NCBI GenBank assembly: GCA_902762335.1
Contig: CACWNZ010000030.1
Location: 1 to 11,103, forward strand
DNA length: 11,103 bases
Source of the DNA: an uncultured Ruminococcus sp.
GTDB taxonomy: Bacteria; Bacillota; Clostridia; Oscillospirales; Acutalibacteraceae
Direction: 5' to 3'
Part shown: positions 1 through 5,879 of the stretch, one piece after another
Position numbering within the stretch: the stretch's first letter is position 1
How the letters are laid out: each line of letters starts with the position of its first letter
Position numbers and translations under genes: made by a program
Notes under the pieces: generated by a model
The model's database searches: none
The model's input: the letters and a program-made list of their open reading frames with translations, nothing else
What the model was told of the DNA's origin: nothing

Positions 1-354
1 GCGCGTAGCCGTTGCCGTACTGATCCTGCTGCGCGTAGCCGTTGTCATACTGATCGTCATACTGTTCCTGCTGCGCGTAGCCGTCGTCATATTGCTGAGC
101 ATACTGTCCCTGCTGCGCATAGCCGTTATCGTACTGATCCTGCTGCGCATAGCCGTTATCATACTGATCGTCATACTGACCCTGCTGCGCGTAGCCGTTA
201 TCATACTGATCGTCATACTGACCCTGCTGCGCGTAGCCGTTATCATACTGATCGTTATACTGACCCTGCTGCGCGTAGCCGTTATCATACTGATCGTCAT
301 ACTGACCCTGCTGCGCGTAGCCGTTGTCATACTGCCGGGCATACTGTCCCTGCT
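1..354 (-). repeat. In-frame tandem repeat, nine units of 42 or 30 bp
   Basis: Units begin at 1, 31, 73, 115, 145, 187, 229, 271 and 313. Seven are 42 bp and two (1-30 and 115-144) are 30 bp. All lengths are multiples of three, so the reading frame of the overlapping minus-strand gene is kept. The 30-bp version encodes QQDQYDNGYA and differs from the 42-bp version by loss of a four-residue GQYD-like sub-block. The central units (145-312) are nearly identical at nucleotide level while the outer ones have diverged, a pattern typical of expansion and contraction by slippage or recombination. The array may extend past the window edge. Confidence 0.93.
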
Positions 355-472
355 GTGCGTAGCCGTAGCCGTTCTGCGGGGCCGCGGGATAGGCAAACTC
401 TACGGATCCGCATACCACACACGACGGAGCCTGATCGGGCAGCCTTGCGCCGCACGAAGCACATAATTTCAT
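1..472 (-). CDS. Zinc-ribbon protein with Gln/Tyr-rich tandem repeats (partial, runs off left edge)
   Basis: I do not recognise a named family. The minus-strand frame is open from an ATG at 472-470 to the window edge, giving 157 residues and no stop. The start is supported by an AGAGGTGG-type ribosome site near 480-486 and by a sigma-A promoter upstream. Residues 1-23 form a mini zinc ribbon with C4-x2-C7 and C18-x2-C21. After a short Ala/Pro linker the protein becomes a low-complexity repeat, typically QQGQYDDQYDNGYA, seen nine times and probably continuing beyond the window. The repeat is rich in Gln, Tyr, Asp, Gly and Asn, lacks hydrophobic residues and resembles a prion-like, intrinsically disordered segment. 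Zinc-ribbon plus low-complexity proteins in Clostridia often continue into membrane or other C-terminal domains, so the visible part may be only a tether. No signal peptide is visible, so this end is probably cytoplasmic. The coding call is firm; the role is unknown. Confidence 0.8.
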   Translation of the reverse strand, partial: MKLCASCGARLPDQAPSCVVCGSVEFAYPAAPQNGYGYAQQGQYARQYDNGYAQQGQYDDQYDNGYAQQGQYNDQYDNGYAQQGQYDDQYDNGYAQQGQYDDQYDNGYAQQDQYDNGYAQQGQYAQQYDDGYAQQEQYDDQYDNGYAQQDQYGNGYA

Positions 473-534
473 TTTTATCCACCTCTTGCATGAATTATTT
501 GAATAACCGATCTATCCGAAAAATACCTAAAAGT

Positions 535-564
535 ATTATATTATATTTTATCTCACATTGTCAA
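535..564 (-). promoter_or_regulatory. Sigma-A promoter of the repeat-protein gene
   Basis: On the minus strand a perfect TTGACA (564-559) and a perfect TATAAT (540-535) are separated by 18 bases. Transcription would start near 528, giving a leader of about 55 bases before the ATG at 472. A match this close to the housekeeping consensus suggests constitutive, fairly strong expression; no operator-like palindrome is apparent. Confidence 0.75.
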
Positions 565-578
565 TATTAACAATGCAT

Positions 579-607
579 AAAAAAAAGACCCCTCGGCAGG
601 GGTCTTT
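579..607 (-). terminator. Rho-independent terminator of the substrate-binding protein gene
   Basis: A perfect 10-bp stem (584-593 with 598-607) closes a CGGC tetraloop. Read on the minus strand it is followed by eight U residues (A8 at 579-586 on the plus strand, partly within the stem). It lies 25 bases beyond the stop codon of the lipoprotein gene and upstream of the promoter of the next minus-strand gene, so it separates the two transcription units. Confidence 0.88.
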
Positions 608-631
608 GATGTGAATAGAAATACTTTATCG

Positions 632-1866
632 TCAGATGCTCCAGAGGGTGTTATAGCCGTCCACGAAGGCGCCGCCGAAGCAGATCTCGTGGAAGCTGTC
701 GAAGCTGTCCTTCGACTCCTCCTTCGCCTTTTTGATGCCGTCCTTGGTAAGCACGCGGAACGGAACGTCCTGCTCTGCGGGCAGCGTCTTGCCGCCGAGG
801 ATCCTCAGCGCGTAGTCAAGCATCGCATAGGCAGTCCACTCATAGCTGTGGGCAACGAGCATCTCAACGCTGCCGCTCTCGGCAAGGTCCATATCCTCGG
901 ATCTGCCGCCCGTTGCGACTATCTTGATATCCGTACCCGACTGCACTACAGCCGAAAGAGCGTCGTTTATAGCCGCATCGTCAAACACGAAGATGTAGTT
1001 TATCTTTGTATTTGACGTAAGCTCGGATTTAATCTTGTTTGCAAGACCGTTGCCTATCTCTATGGAGTTGGCGTTAACCGTGGTGCAGCTTCCCTCAGAT
1101 GAAGAAACGTACTTCTCGAACTCCGCCTTGAAGCCCTTGAAGGTCGATGCCGAAAGCTCGGAATCCGTACAGCTTACGCACAGAGCGTGGATCTTCCCCT
1201 TCGTTTTGACTATGCCCCAATCCGCCATGAGCTCGCCGGCAAAGGCGTAGTTTATCGGCACGGTGTAGTCCGTGTAGTGGTCAGTCTCACCAACGCTCTT
1301 GGAGCCCGAAGATACCACCGGGATACCGTTTGCCTGAGCGTTCTCGATATAGCTTGAAATACCGTCCTTGTTTATATCGCCCGAAAGGATCACGAGATCG
1401 CTCTTTTTCTTCACGGCGCTGTTAAGACCGTCGTTCAGCGCGGATACGCTGCCGTCCGTCTCGGCTATGGTCGTCTCGCCGAAGCCTATGCGCTTTGCCG
1501 TCTTCTGAAAATTGCTCTCGACATAGGAATGGGACGAGCTCTGGGAATTCTGTGATATGAGATAGAGCTTTTTGTCCTTGGCTATCTCGTGCAGGTGAAC
1601 TCGGGCAGTCCCTGATTTTTGGTTATCTTCGTGTTAAGATCCGCAAGCTGAGTATCGGTGATCTTCGGCTTGTTCGGCGCAACGCTCACCTCTACCTCCT
1701 CCTCGGAGGGCTGAGTTGACGGAAGCGCGCTTGATACCGTGGATACGGGCTTTGATGCCGGAGCATTTGAGGTATTGTTTTTCTCCGCCTCATTACCGCA
1801 GGCGGAAAGAAAAAGCGCCGAGGAAGCAAGTGACAGGCAAAGAAGCGCTGAGATGATCCTTTTCAT
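632..1866 (-). pseudogene. Sugar-type ABC transporter substrate-binding lipoprotein, frameshifted
   Basis: The start is the ATG at 1866-1864. It opens a lipoprotein signal peptide with lipobox LSAC and the lipidated Cys at residue 23, followed by a Ser/Pro/Asn-rich linker. This frame stops at a TAG at 1584-1582 after a segment ending GLPEFTCTR. The mature domain continues in the -1 frame from about 1588 (EIAKDKKLYLISQNSQ...) to a TGA at 634-632. The joined product would be about 411 residues, normal for a periplasmic-binding-protein type 1/4 (RbsB-like) sugar receptor. Family-like blocks include DLVILSGDINKDGIS, NGIPVVSSGS and IVATGGRSEDMDLAESG. Fusing the frames needs only one extra base between 1600 and 1585, so a recent single-base loss or a sequence error is likely. 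There is no classical slippery heptamer. No permease or ATPase gene is adjacent, so it is an orphan receptor. The sugar is unknown. Confidence 0.85.
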
Positions 1867-1948
1867 ATTATGACCCCAATCTTTTAATTGATTACGAACG
1901 CACGAGGACACGCGCCTTCTGAAAATAATAATTCTGACATACGACAAT

Positions 1949-1977
1949 ATTATATATCTATCGCGCAATGGTGTCAA
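1949..1977 (-). promoter_or_regulatory. Sigma-A promoter of the substrate-binding protein gene
   Basis: On the minus strand, perfect TTGACA (1977-1972) and perfect TATAAT (1954-1949) boxes have the ideal 17-base spacing. The start point would be near 1942, giving a leader of about 75 bases and a weak GGGGTC-type ribosome site before the ATG at 1866. An intact consensus promoter on a disrupted gene suggests that the lesion is either recent or an error in the sequence. Confidence 0.8.
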
Positions 1978-2032
1978 CAAGTAAATTGACAGTAAAAAAA
2001 CGATGCTCACGAGAATTTTTGTCTTTGTTTGT

Positions 2033-2062
2033 GTATCATAAGGCTGTCCGCAGAAAAAACTA
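2033..2062 (+). promoter_or_regulatory. Possible forespore (sigma-F-like) promoter of gpr
   Basis: GTATC at 2033-2037 and GAAAAAACTA at 2053-2062, separated by 15 bases, resemble the sigma-F pattern as I remember it (GYATA, about 15 bases, GGnnAnAhTr). The -10-like box misses one fixed position and the -35-like box misses one. A start near 2069 would sit just upstream of the AAAGGGGTG ribosome site. In Bacillus gpr is known to be transcribed by sigma-F and sigma-G, which is why I looked here. A better CATnnTA sigma-G box was not found. Confidence 0.4.
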
Positions 2063-2089
2063 TTATCAAAAACAAAGGGGTGACCTGCT

Positions 2090-2974
2090 ATGCAGAGAAG
2101 GACAGACCTTGCCGTCGAAGCCGACGCTTATATAAGCGGTGATACCGACGGCGCGGAGGTCGAGAGATCATCGGTCGGCGGAGCCGAGGTCACGAGGATA
2201 GATATAAAAACGTCCCGCGCTGCCGAAGCCATAGGCAAGCCGCAGGGCAGATACGTTACTGTAGAGGGAATAAGGCTCTCGGAGCTGTACCGCGACCCGC
2301 CTGAGCTTATCACACTGATAGCCGGCGAACTGCGGAAAATGCTGCCTGATAACGGCACGGTGCTCGTCGCGGGTCTCGGCAACCGCGACGTCACGCCCGA
2401 TGCTCTCGGTCCGAAATGCGCCGATATGATACTTTCCACACGGCATTTCGGCGGGGAGCTTGCGGATAATGCGGGGCTTTCATCGCTCAGGAGCGTATGC
2501 GCCGTCTCGGCGGGAGTTATGGCGCAGACGGGCATAGAGAGCAGCGAGCTCATAAAGGCTGTAACGGTATCGCTGCGCCCCTGCGCAGTCATAGCCGTAG
2601 ATGCCCTCGCCGCGCGAAGCCTTAAAAGACTCGGCACCACCGTACAGCTCTGCTCAACGGGGATAGCGCCCGGCTCGGGCGTGGGCAACTGCCGCAAACG
2701 GCTTGACGAAAGCACTCTCGGAGTTCCCGTTATCGCTCTCGGCGTGCCTACCGTTGCAGACGCCGCAGCTCTTGCCCTTGAGCTTGCGGGCAGGGAGCTT
2801 ATGCCCGATGAAGAGAAAAGAGCGGACGGACTTATTTGCGGGGAAAGAATGATGATAACGCCGAGAGATATAGATATGATAACCGAAAAAGCCGCCCGTC
2901 TTGCGGCTATGGCTATAAATCTTGCTCTGCAAAGCTCTTTGGACCTCGATACCCTGCTCTCGCTCATAGCATAA
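2090..2974 (+). CDS. gpr: GPR spore germination protease
   Basis: This is the aspartic-type endopeptidase (peptidase family A25) that degrades small acid-soluble spore proteins (SASP) when spores germinate. It is made as a zymogen in the forespore. The 294-residue product is full length for clostridial members. It opens with the typical RTDLAVEA block (residues 4-11), near where the Bacillus propeptide is removed. Conserved blocks follow: GLGNRDVTPDALGP (95-108), SAGVMAQTG (140-148), DALAARSLKRLGTTVQL (171-187) and GSGVGN (195-200). D104 and D171 match the two aspartates essential in Bacillus megaterium GPR (D127 and D193). AAAGGGGTG at 2074-2082 supports this ATG. spoIIP follows 66 bases downstream, the same neighbour as in Bacillus. 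The large antisense frame over this gene is a codon-bias shadow. The identification is secure. Confidence 0.97.
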   Translation: MQRRTDLAVEADAYISGDTDGAEVERSSVGGAEVTRIDIKTSRAAEAIGKPQGRYVTVEGIRLSELYRDPPELITLIAGELRKMLPDNGTVLVAGLGNRDVTPDALGPKCADMILSTRHFGGELADNAGLSSLRSVCAVSAGVMAQTGIESSELIKAVTVSLRPCAVIAVDALAARSLKRLGTTVQLCSTGIAPGSGVGNCRKRLDESTLGVPVIALGVPTVADAAALALELAGRELMPDEEKRADGLICGERMMITPRDIDMITEKAARLAAMAINLALQSSLDLDTLLSLIA

Positions 2975-2997
2975 AAACGGACTCTTTTTCATAAGCT
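2969..2997 (+). promoter_or_regulatory. Possible mother-cell (sigma-E-like) promoter of spoIIP
   Basis: GCATAAA (2969-2975) and CATAAGCT (2990-2997) are separated by 14 bases and resemble the sigma-E pattern as I remember it (GnATAnn, 13-15 bases, CATAnAnT). The -35-like box overlaps the gpr stop codon. In Bacillus spoIIP has its own mother-cell transcription, so a promoter here would make sense. The -10 match is partial and the region is AT-rich, so this is a suggestion only. Confidence 0.33.
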
Positions 2998-3040
2998 GTA
3001 ATCAGGACAGACAGAACAAGAATAATCGGGGAGCGGAGCT

Positions 3041-4195
3041 ATGAAAGAAAAGAGCCTTAAGAAAACTGCAGCGGTGATAGTATCCGCGCTCGTGACGGCG
3101 GCGGGTATCACCTGCGCCCTTATGAGACTGTACGGAACGGATATAGCCGCGCCCATAGATATTGCCGCGGCAGAGCTGACCCTACCCGGAGGCGGCAGGC
3201 AGTACAGCGAAGCAGAGGAGCCTTTACGGGAGCAGCAGAGCAAGGAGGAAGCTTCGGCGCAGAGCCCGCCCGAGACCGTACCCGTAAACGCGGAGGTGAG
3301 CGAGGACTTGGCAGAAAAAAGCCCTCCTTCATTATCCGCAGACTTTGAAGCCTCACAGATAAGGGAAGGAGAGCTTGAAGAATACCGCGCGGAGCACGAG
3401 GGCGAGGAGGAATATCCCGTCGACGAATTCACCGTTACGGAGGGCAACCTGAGTTTCGGCAGCGTGCAGGTGAAAAATACCTCATCTACCGATATCGATA
3501 TAGAAGAGGAGCTTGAGGGCGAGCTGGGCTTTGAGCTTGAGGACACCGACGAGCCGCAGGTGCTTATATACCATACGCACACCTGCGAGAGCTATCTGAC
3601 CTACGACACGGGATATTTTTACGAGAGCTTTTTTCCCCGCACCACAGACTGCGCCGAAAACGTCTGCGCCGTCGGCGAGGAGATAGCAAAGCAGCTCAAC
3701 AGCAGGGGCATAGTTACCATTCACGACACGACCCTGCATGATTACCCGAGCTACAGCGGCTCCTACGACAGGAGCCTTGAGACCATAAACGCCTATCTTG
3801 AAAAATACCCCTCTATAAAGATCGTACTTGACATACACCGTGACGGAATAGGCACCGACACCGAAAAGCACAAGCCCGTTTTCACCGCAGACGGCAGAAA
3901 AGGCGCTCAGGTGATGATACTCTCGGGCTACAACTATGACGGCAGCGAGGAATTCGCCGGTTGGGAATACAATCTCAGATTCGCGCTGAAGCTCCAGCAA
4001 AAAGCGTCACAGCTTTATCCCGACATGATGCGCCCCGTGAATTTCTCTGATTTCATGTATAATATGAACGTCAACACGGGCTCGCTCCTCATAGAAGTGG
4101 GCGCCGAAGCAAACACCCTTGAGGAAGCGCGATATTCGGGCTGTCTTTTGGGAAAGGCGCTTTGCGAAATGCTCATAGAAGAGCGGGAGAAATGA
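3041..4195 (+). CDS. spoIIP: Stage II sporulation protein P (engulfment peptidoglycan hydrolase)
   Basis: SpoIIP is a zinc-dependent amidase/endopeptidase that works with SpoIID and SpoIIM to remove septal peptidoglycan during forespore engulfment. The 384-residue protein has a short basic N-terminus and one membrane segment (about 9-30). A long acidic, Glu/Ser/Pro-rich region of low conservation spans roughly 45-170. The catalytic domain begins at LIYHTHTCESY (175-185). Candidate metal ligands and catalytic residues are H178, H180, E183, H233 (HDYPSYSGSYDRS block), H266 (DIHRDG) and E352 (LLIEVG). Length and motif order match the family, Bacillus SpoIIP being about 400 residues. The start is set by GGGGAGCGGAG just upstream. 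It probably shares read-through with gpr but may also have its own promoter. No clear terminator follows; the next gene has its own promoter 39 bases later. Confidence 0.96.
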   Translation: MKEKSLKKTAAVIVSALVTAAGITCALMRLYGTDIAAPIDIAAAELTLPGGGRQYSEAEEPLREQQSKEEASAQSPPETVPVNAEVSEDLAEKSPPSLSADFEASQIREGELEEYRAEHEGEEEYPVDEFTVTEGNLSFGSVQVKNTSSTDIDIEEELEGELGFELEDTDEPQVLIYHTHTCESYLTYDTGYFYESFFPRTTDCAENVCAVGEEIAKQLNSRGIVTIHDTTLHDYPSYSGSYDRSLETINAYLEKYPSIKIVLDIHRDGIGTDTEKHKPVFTADGRKGAQVMILSGYNYDGSEEFAGWEYNLRFALKLQQKASQLYPDMMRPVNFSDFMYNMNVNTGSLLIEVGAEANTLEEARYSGCLLGKALCEMLIEEREK

Positions 4196-4233
4196 TTTTC
4201 GGTATAACTTAATACCTTCAGATTTATTTATGC

Positions 4234-4262
4234 TTGACATAAAAGCCGTAAAGCATTAAAAT
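4234..4262 (+). promoter_or_regulatory. Sigma-A promoter of the zinc-ribbon/ArsR operon
   Basis: TTGACA at 4234-4239 and TAAAAT at 4257-4262 are separated by 17 bases. The start point would be near 4269, giving a leader of under 30 bases before the GGAGGTG site (4285-4291) and ATG at 4297. The promoter separates this vegetative-type operon from the sporulation genes upstream. I see no clear ArsR-type inverted repeat over the -10 region. Confidence 0.7.
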
Positions 4263-4296
4263 AATGTTATGCATAAATATAAGCGGAGGTGAATTT

Positions 4297-5274
4297 ATGG
4301 CAGAGGATAATTACAAGATGATAGAAACGATGAACGACAACATGTGGTTTATCGGATCTCCCGTAATACTGTGCTCCATGAGACTTGCTCTTGATATGAA
4401 AACGGGAGACGTTTTTACCTCGGCAAAGTTCCAGAACGTCATGTCCGAAAATATCAGATCGATAAGCTTTGACGTTATCTGCTATGATGAATCCCGCGAG
4501 CCCATAAACAAGATAGAGAACGTCACCTTCGGAGAGCTTGACGTCCCGAGAAATACGGAATTCGGTTTTCATAGAAAAATCAAGGTACCCGATATCCGCA
4601 CGAGAAACGCCGAGTACGTTATAAGGAGCGTTTCGTTCTCTGACGGACAGAGCTTTGAAAACACGGAATACAGGCGCTTTGATACTAAAATAGAGCAGAA
4701 GAATATCTATTCCGTACAGGGCGACTATAACAAGCAGTTCCTCGATCTGTGTGCAAGAAGCGGCATAGACGGCATAAATCTCGTTCTTCAGCCCGAATTT
4801 GACGACGACCACTGGCTCTGCGCCTGCGGGGCGTTTAATTGGAGCAATGAGGAGAAATGCTCTCAGTGCAGGATAAGCCGCTCGTGGCTGATAAAAAACA
4901 CCGACCTTGAAGCTCTGAAAAAACGCAGGGAAGCGCAGGAGGCGGACGCGCAGCAGGTAAAGGAGCTCGTTGAGGCGATGTCGGGATCCGAAGAGGACAG
5001 AGCCGCAGAAAAAGCCGAATACGAGGCTATGAACGATCGAATAAAAGCGGAGCAGAAGAAACGGAAGTCGCAGCGTTTAAGGCGCAGTATCGTTATCATA
5101 CTCGGTCTGCTCATCGTTACCGCAGGGATAATATATATCCTTATGACCTTCGTGTTCCCCGATTTTCTTGAGGCGGAGGAATATCTTGACGGGACCGATA
5201 TAGTTAATACGGCTTTGCCCGCAGATACCGGGATATATGACAGGCTGCCGCTCACCGACGGCGCCGAAATATAA
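4297..5274 (+). CDS. Membrane-anchored zinc-ribbon protein of unknown function
   Basis: I do not recognise a characterised family. The ATG at 4297 is preferred over one 33 bases upstream because a strong GGAGGTG lies 6 bases before it. The 325-residue product has no signal peptide. Residues 1-135 look like a beta-rich domain (alternating pattern around RSISFDVICYDESREPIN and YVIRSVSFSDGQ). A zinc ribbon follows at 173-191 with W173, C175, C177, N181, C188 and C191. It resembles a RanBP2-type finger except that the first knuckle is CxC instead of Cx2C. Residues 203-262 are a charged, probably coiled-coil stretch rich in Lys, Glu and Ala. One membrane helix (264-286) precedes an acidic tail of about 38 residues. 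The positive RLRR just before the helix suggests that the large N-terminal part is cytoplasmic and the tail is outside. It is first in a probable operon with a small membrane peptide and an ArsR regulator. Confidence 0.85.
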   Translation: MAEDNYKMIETMNDNMWFIGSPVILCSMRLALDMKTGDVFTSAKFQNVMSENIRSISFDVICYDESREPINKIENVTFGELDVPRNTEFGFHRKIKVPDIRTRNAEYVIRSVSFSDGQSFENTEYRRFDTKIEQKNIYSVQGDYNKQFLDLCARSGIDGINLVLQPEFDDDHWLCACGAFNWSNEEKCSQCRISRSWLIKNTDLEALKKRREAQEADAQQVKELVEAMSGSEEDRAAEKAEYEAMNDRIKAEQKKRKSQRLRRSIVIILGLLIVTAGIIYILMTFVFPDFLEAEEYLDGTDIVNTALPADTGIYDRLPLTDGAEI

Positions 5275-5295
5275 AATCAAACGGAGTTGAATAAA

Positions 5296-5421
5296 ATGAA
5301 AATAATAAAGCTGCTGCTCAGTTTTACAATAGCGATACTTGATATAACCCTTTCGATAATGCTCATCAGGGCTCTCAGTGAGGAGGACGACCTCACCGAA
5401 TACAGGCGCCCGGGCAACTGA
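5296..5421 (+). CDS. Small membrane peptide, 41 residues
   Basis: The frame starts at an ATG preceded by CGGAG about 9 bases upstream and ends in TGA at 5419-5421. It begins MKIIKLLLSFTIAILDIT, runs into a hydrophobic stretch to about residue 25, and then becomes acidic and polar (EEDD... to the C-terminal GN). This predicts a single-pass membrane peptide with the tail on one side of the membrane. It sits 21 bases after the zinc-ribbon protein and 27 bases before the ArsR-type gene, on the same strand, so it is probably co-transcribed. The position, ribosome site and clean hydrophobic/acidic architecture argue that it is real. No known small-protein family is recognised. Confidence 0.65.
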   Translation: MKIIKLLLSFTIAILDITLSIMLIRALSEEDDLTEYRRPGN

Positions 5422-5448
5422 TGCCCGGCTATCGGCGGGAGGCAGGAT

Positions 5449-5835
5449 ATGTCGGACAGTATTGAAAAAAAGCTCCCGCATGACCACGGGGGCGGAGGAA
5501 AAGAAGTTCTGTGCAGTATGCCCGACACCGAGACGGTGCGTACCGTTGCAGAGGCAATGAAGCAGCTCGGCGACCCGAGCAGGCTCAGGATATTCTGGCT
5601 GCTTTGTCACTGTGAGGAATGCGTTATCAACATAGCTGCGGCTACGGATATGTCAAGCCCTGCCGTGTCGCACCATCTTCGCCTGCTTAAAAGCGCGGGT
5701 CTTATAATATCCGAAAGACAGGGCAAGGAGATGTACTACCGCGCGGCGGACACCCCCATGACCGAAAAGCTGCACCATACTATCGAGGAGATAGCAAGGA
5801 TCTCATGTCCCGAATCGGACGTACATACAGATTAA
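5449..5835 (+). CDS. ArsR/SmtB-family metal-responsive transcriptional regulator
   Basis: The 128-residue protein is a winged-helix repressor of the ArsR/SmtB family, which usually releases its operator when metal binds. The family core is clear: MKQLGDPSRLRIFWLL (37-52), the recognition region MSSPAVSHHLRLLKSAGLI (68-86) and the wing RQGKEMYYRA (90-99). GGGAGG just upstream supports the start. Possible metal residues are H11, H13 and C22 in the N-terminal arm, and C53, C55 and C58 near alpha-3. The usual ELCVCDL motif reads EECVINI here, so its second Cys and its Asp are missing. H109 and H110 lie in the C-terminal helix. No efflux ATPase or transporter is next to it, which is unusual. It may control its own operon, but that is inference. 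The metal cannot be assigned; a CadC/zinc-type sensor is as likely as an arsenical one. Confidence 0.9.
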   Translation: MSDSIEKKLPHDHGGGGKEVLCSMPDTETVRTVAEAMKQLGDPSRLRIFWLLCHCEECVINIAAATDMSSPAVSHHLRLLKSAGLIISERQGKEMYYRAADTPMTEKLHHTIEEIARISCPESDVHTD

Positions 5836-5840
5836 CAGAT

Positions 5841-5876
5841 CACCCCGTATCCTTAATTTGAAAAGGATACGGGGTG
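5841..5876. terminator. Strong hairpin between convergent operons
   Basis: A perfect 14-bp stem (5841-5854 with 5863-5876) closes an 8-base loop, between the stop of the ArsR-type gene and the stop of hemW. It is GC-rich at the base. The plus side is followed by TCGTTATTT and the minus side by ATCTGTTAAT, so U-tracts are weak in both directions. It probably terminates or protects both convergent transcripts. Confidence 0.75.
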
Positions 5877-5879
5877 TCG

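Noticed and set aside
1..354. Possible CRISPR array
   Set aside because: Units are contiguous with no unique spacers, all lengths are multiples of three, and they encode a protein repeat.
92..466. Plus-strand frame encoding a Leu/Ile/Val-rich repetitive 124-residue product
   Set aside because: It is the shadow of the minus-strand Gln/Tyr repeat gene. The minus frame has a zinc ribbon, ribosome site and consensus promoter; this one has no ribosome site.
632..1414. Independent 260-residue gene starting at GTG 1414
   Set aside because: The same frame continues upstream with family-like sequence to about 1588, and the GTG lies inside a conserved strand. It is the downstream half of a frameshifted gene.
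1585..1630. Programmed -1 frameshift in the lipoprotein gene
   Set aside because: No X_XXY_YYZ heptamer in the correct frame and no obvious stimulatory hairpin at the junction. A single-base lesion is simpler.
1582..2010. 142-residue frame starting at 2010
   Set aside because: Its first 48 codons cover the sigma-A promoter and leader. The lipoprotein signal peptide shows that the real start is 1866.
2128..2967. 279-residue antisense frame over gpr
   Set aside because: It is Ser/Arg-rich with no ribosome site, typical of the mirror of GC-biased codons. gpr on the other strand has every family motif.
4202..4217. Terminator after spoIIP (GGTAT...ATACC hairpin)
   Set aside because: The stem is only 5 bp and AT-rich, with no U-tract following.
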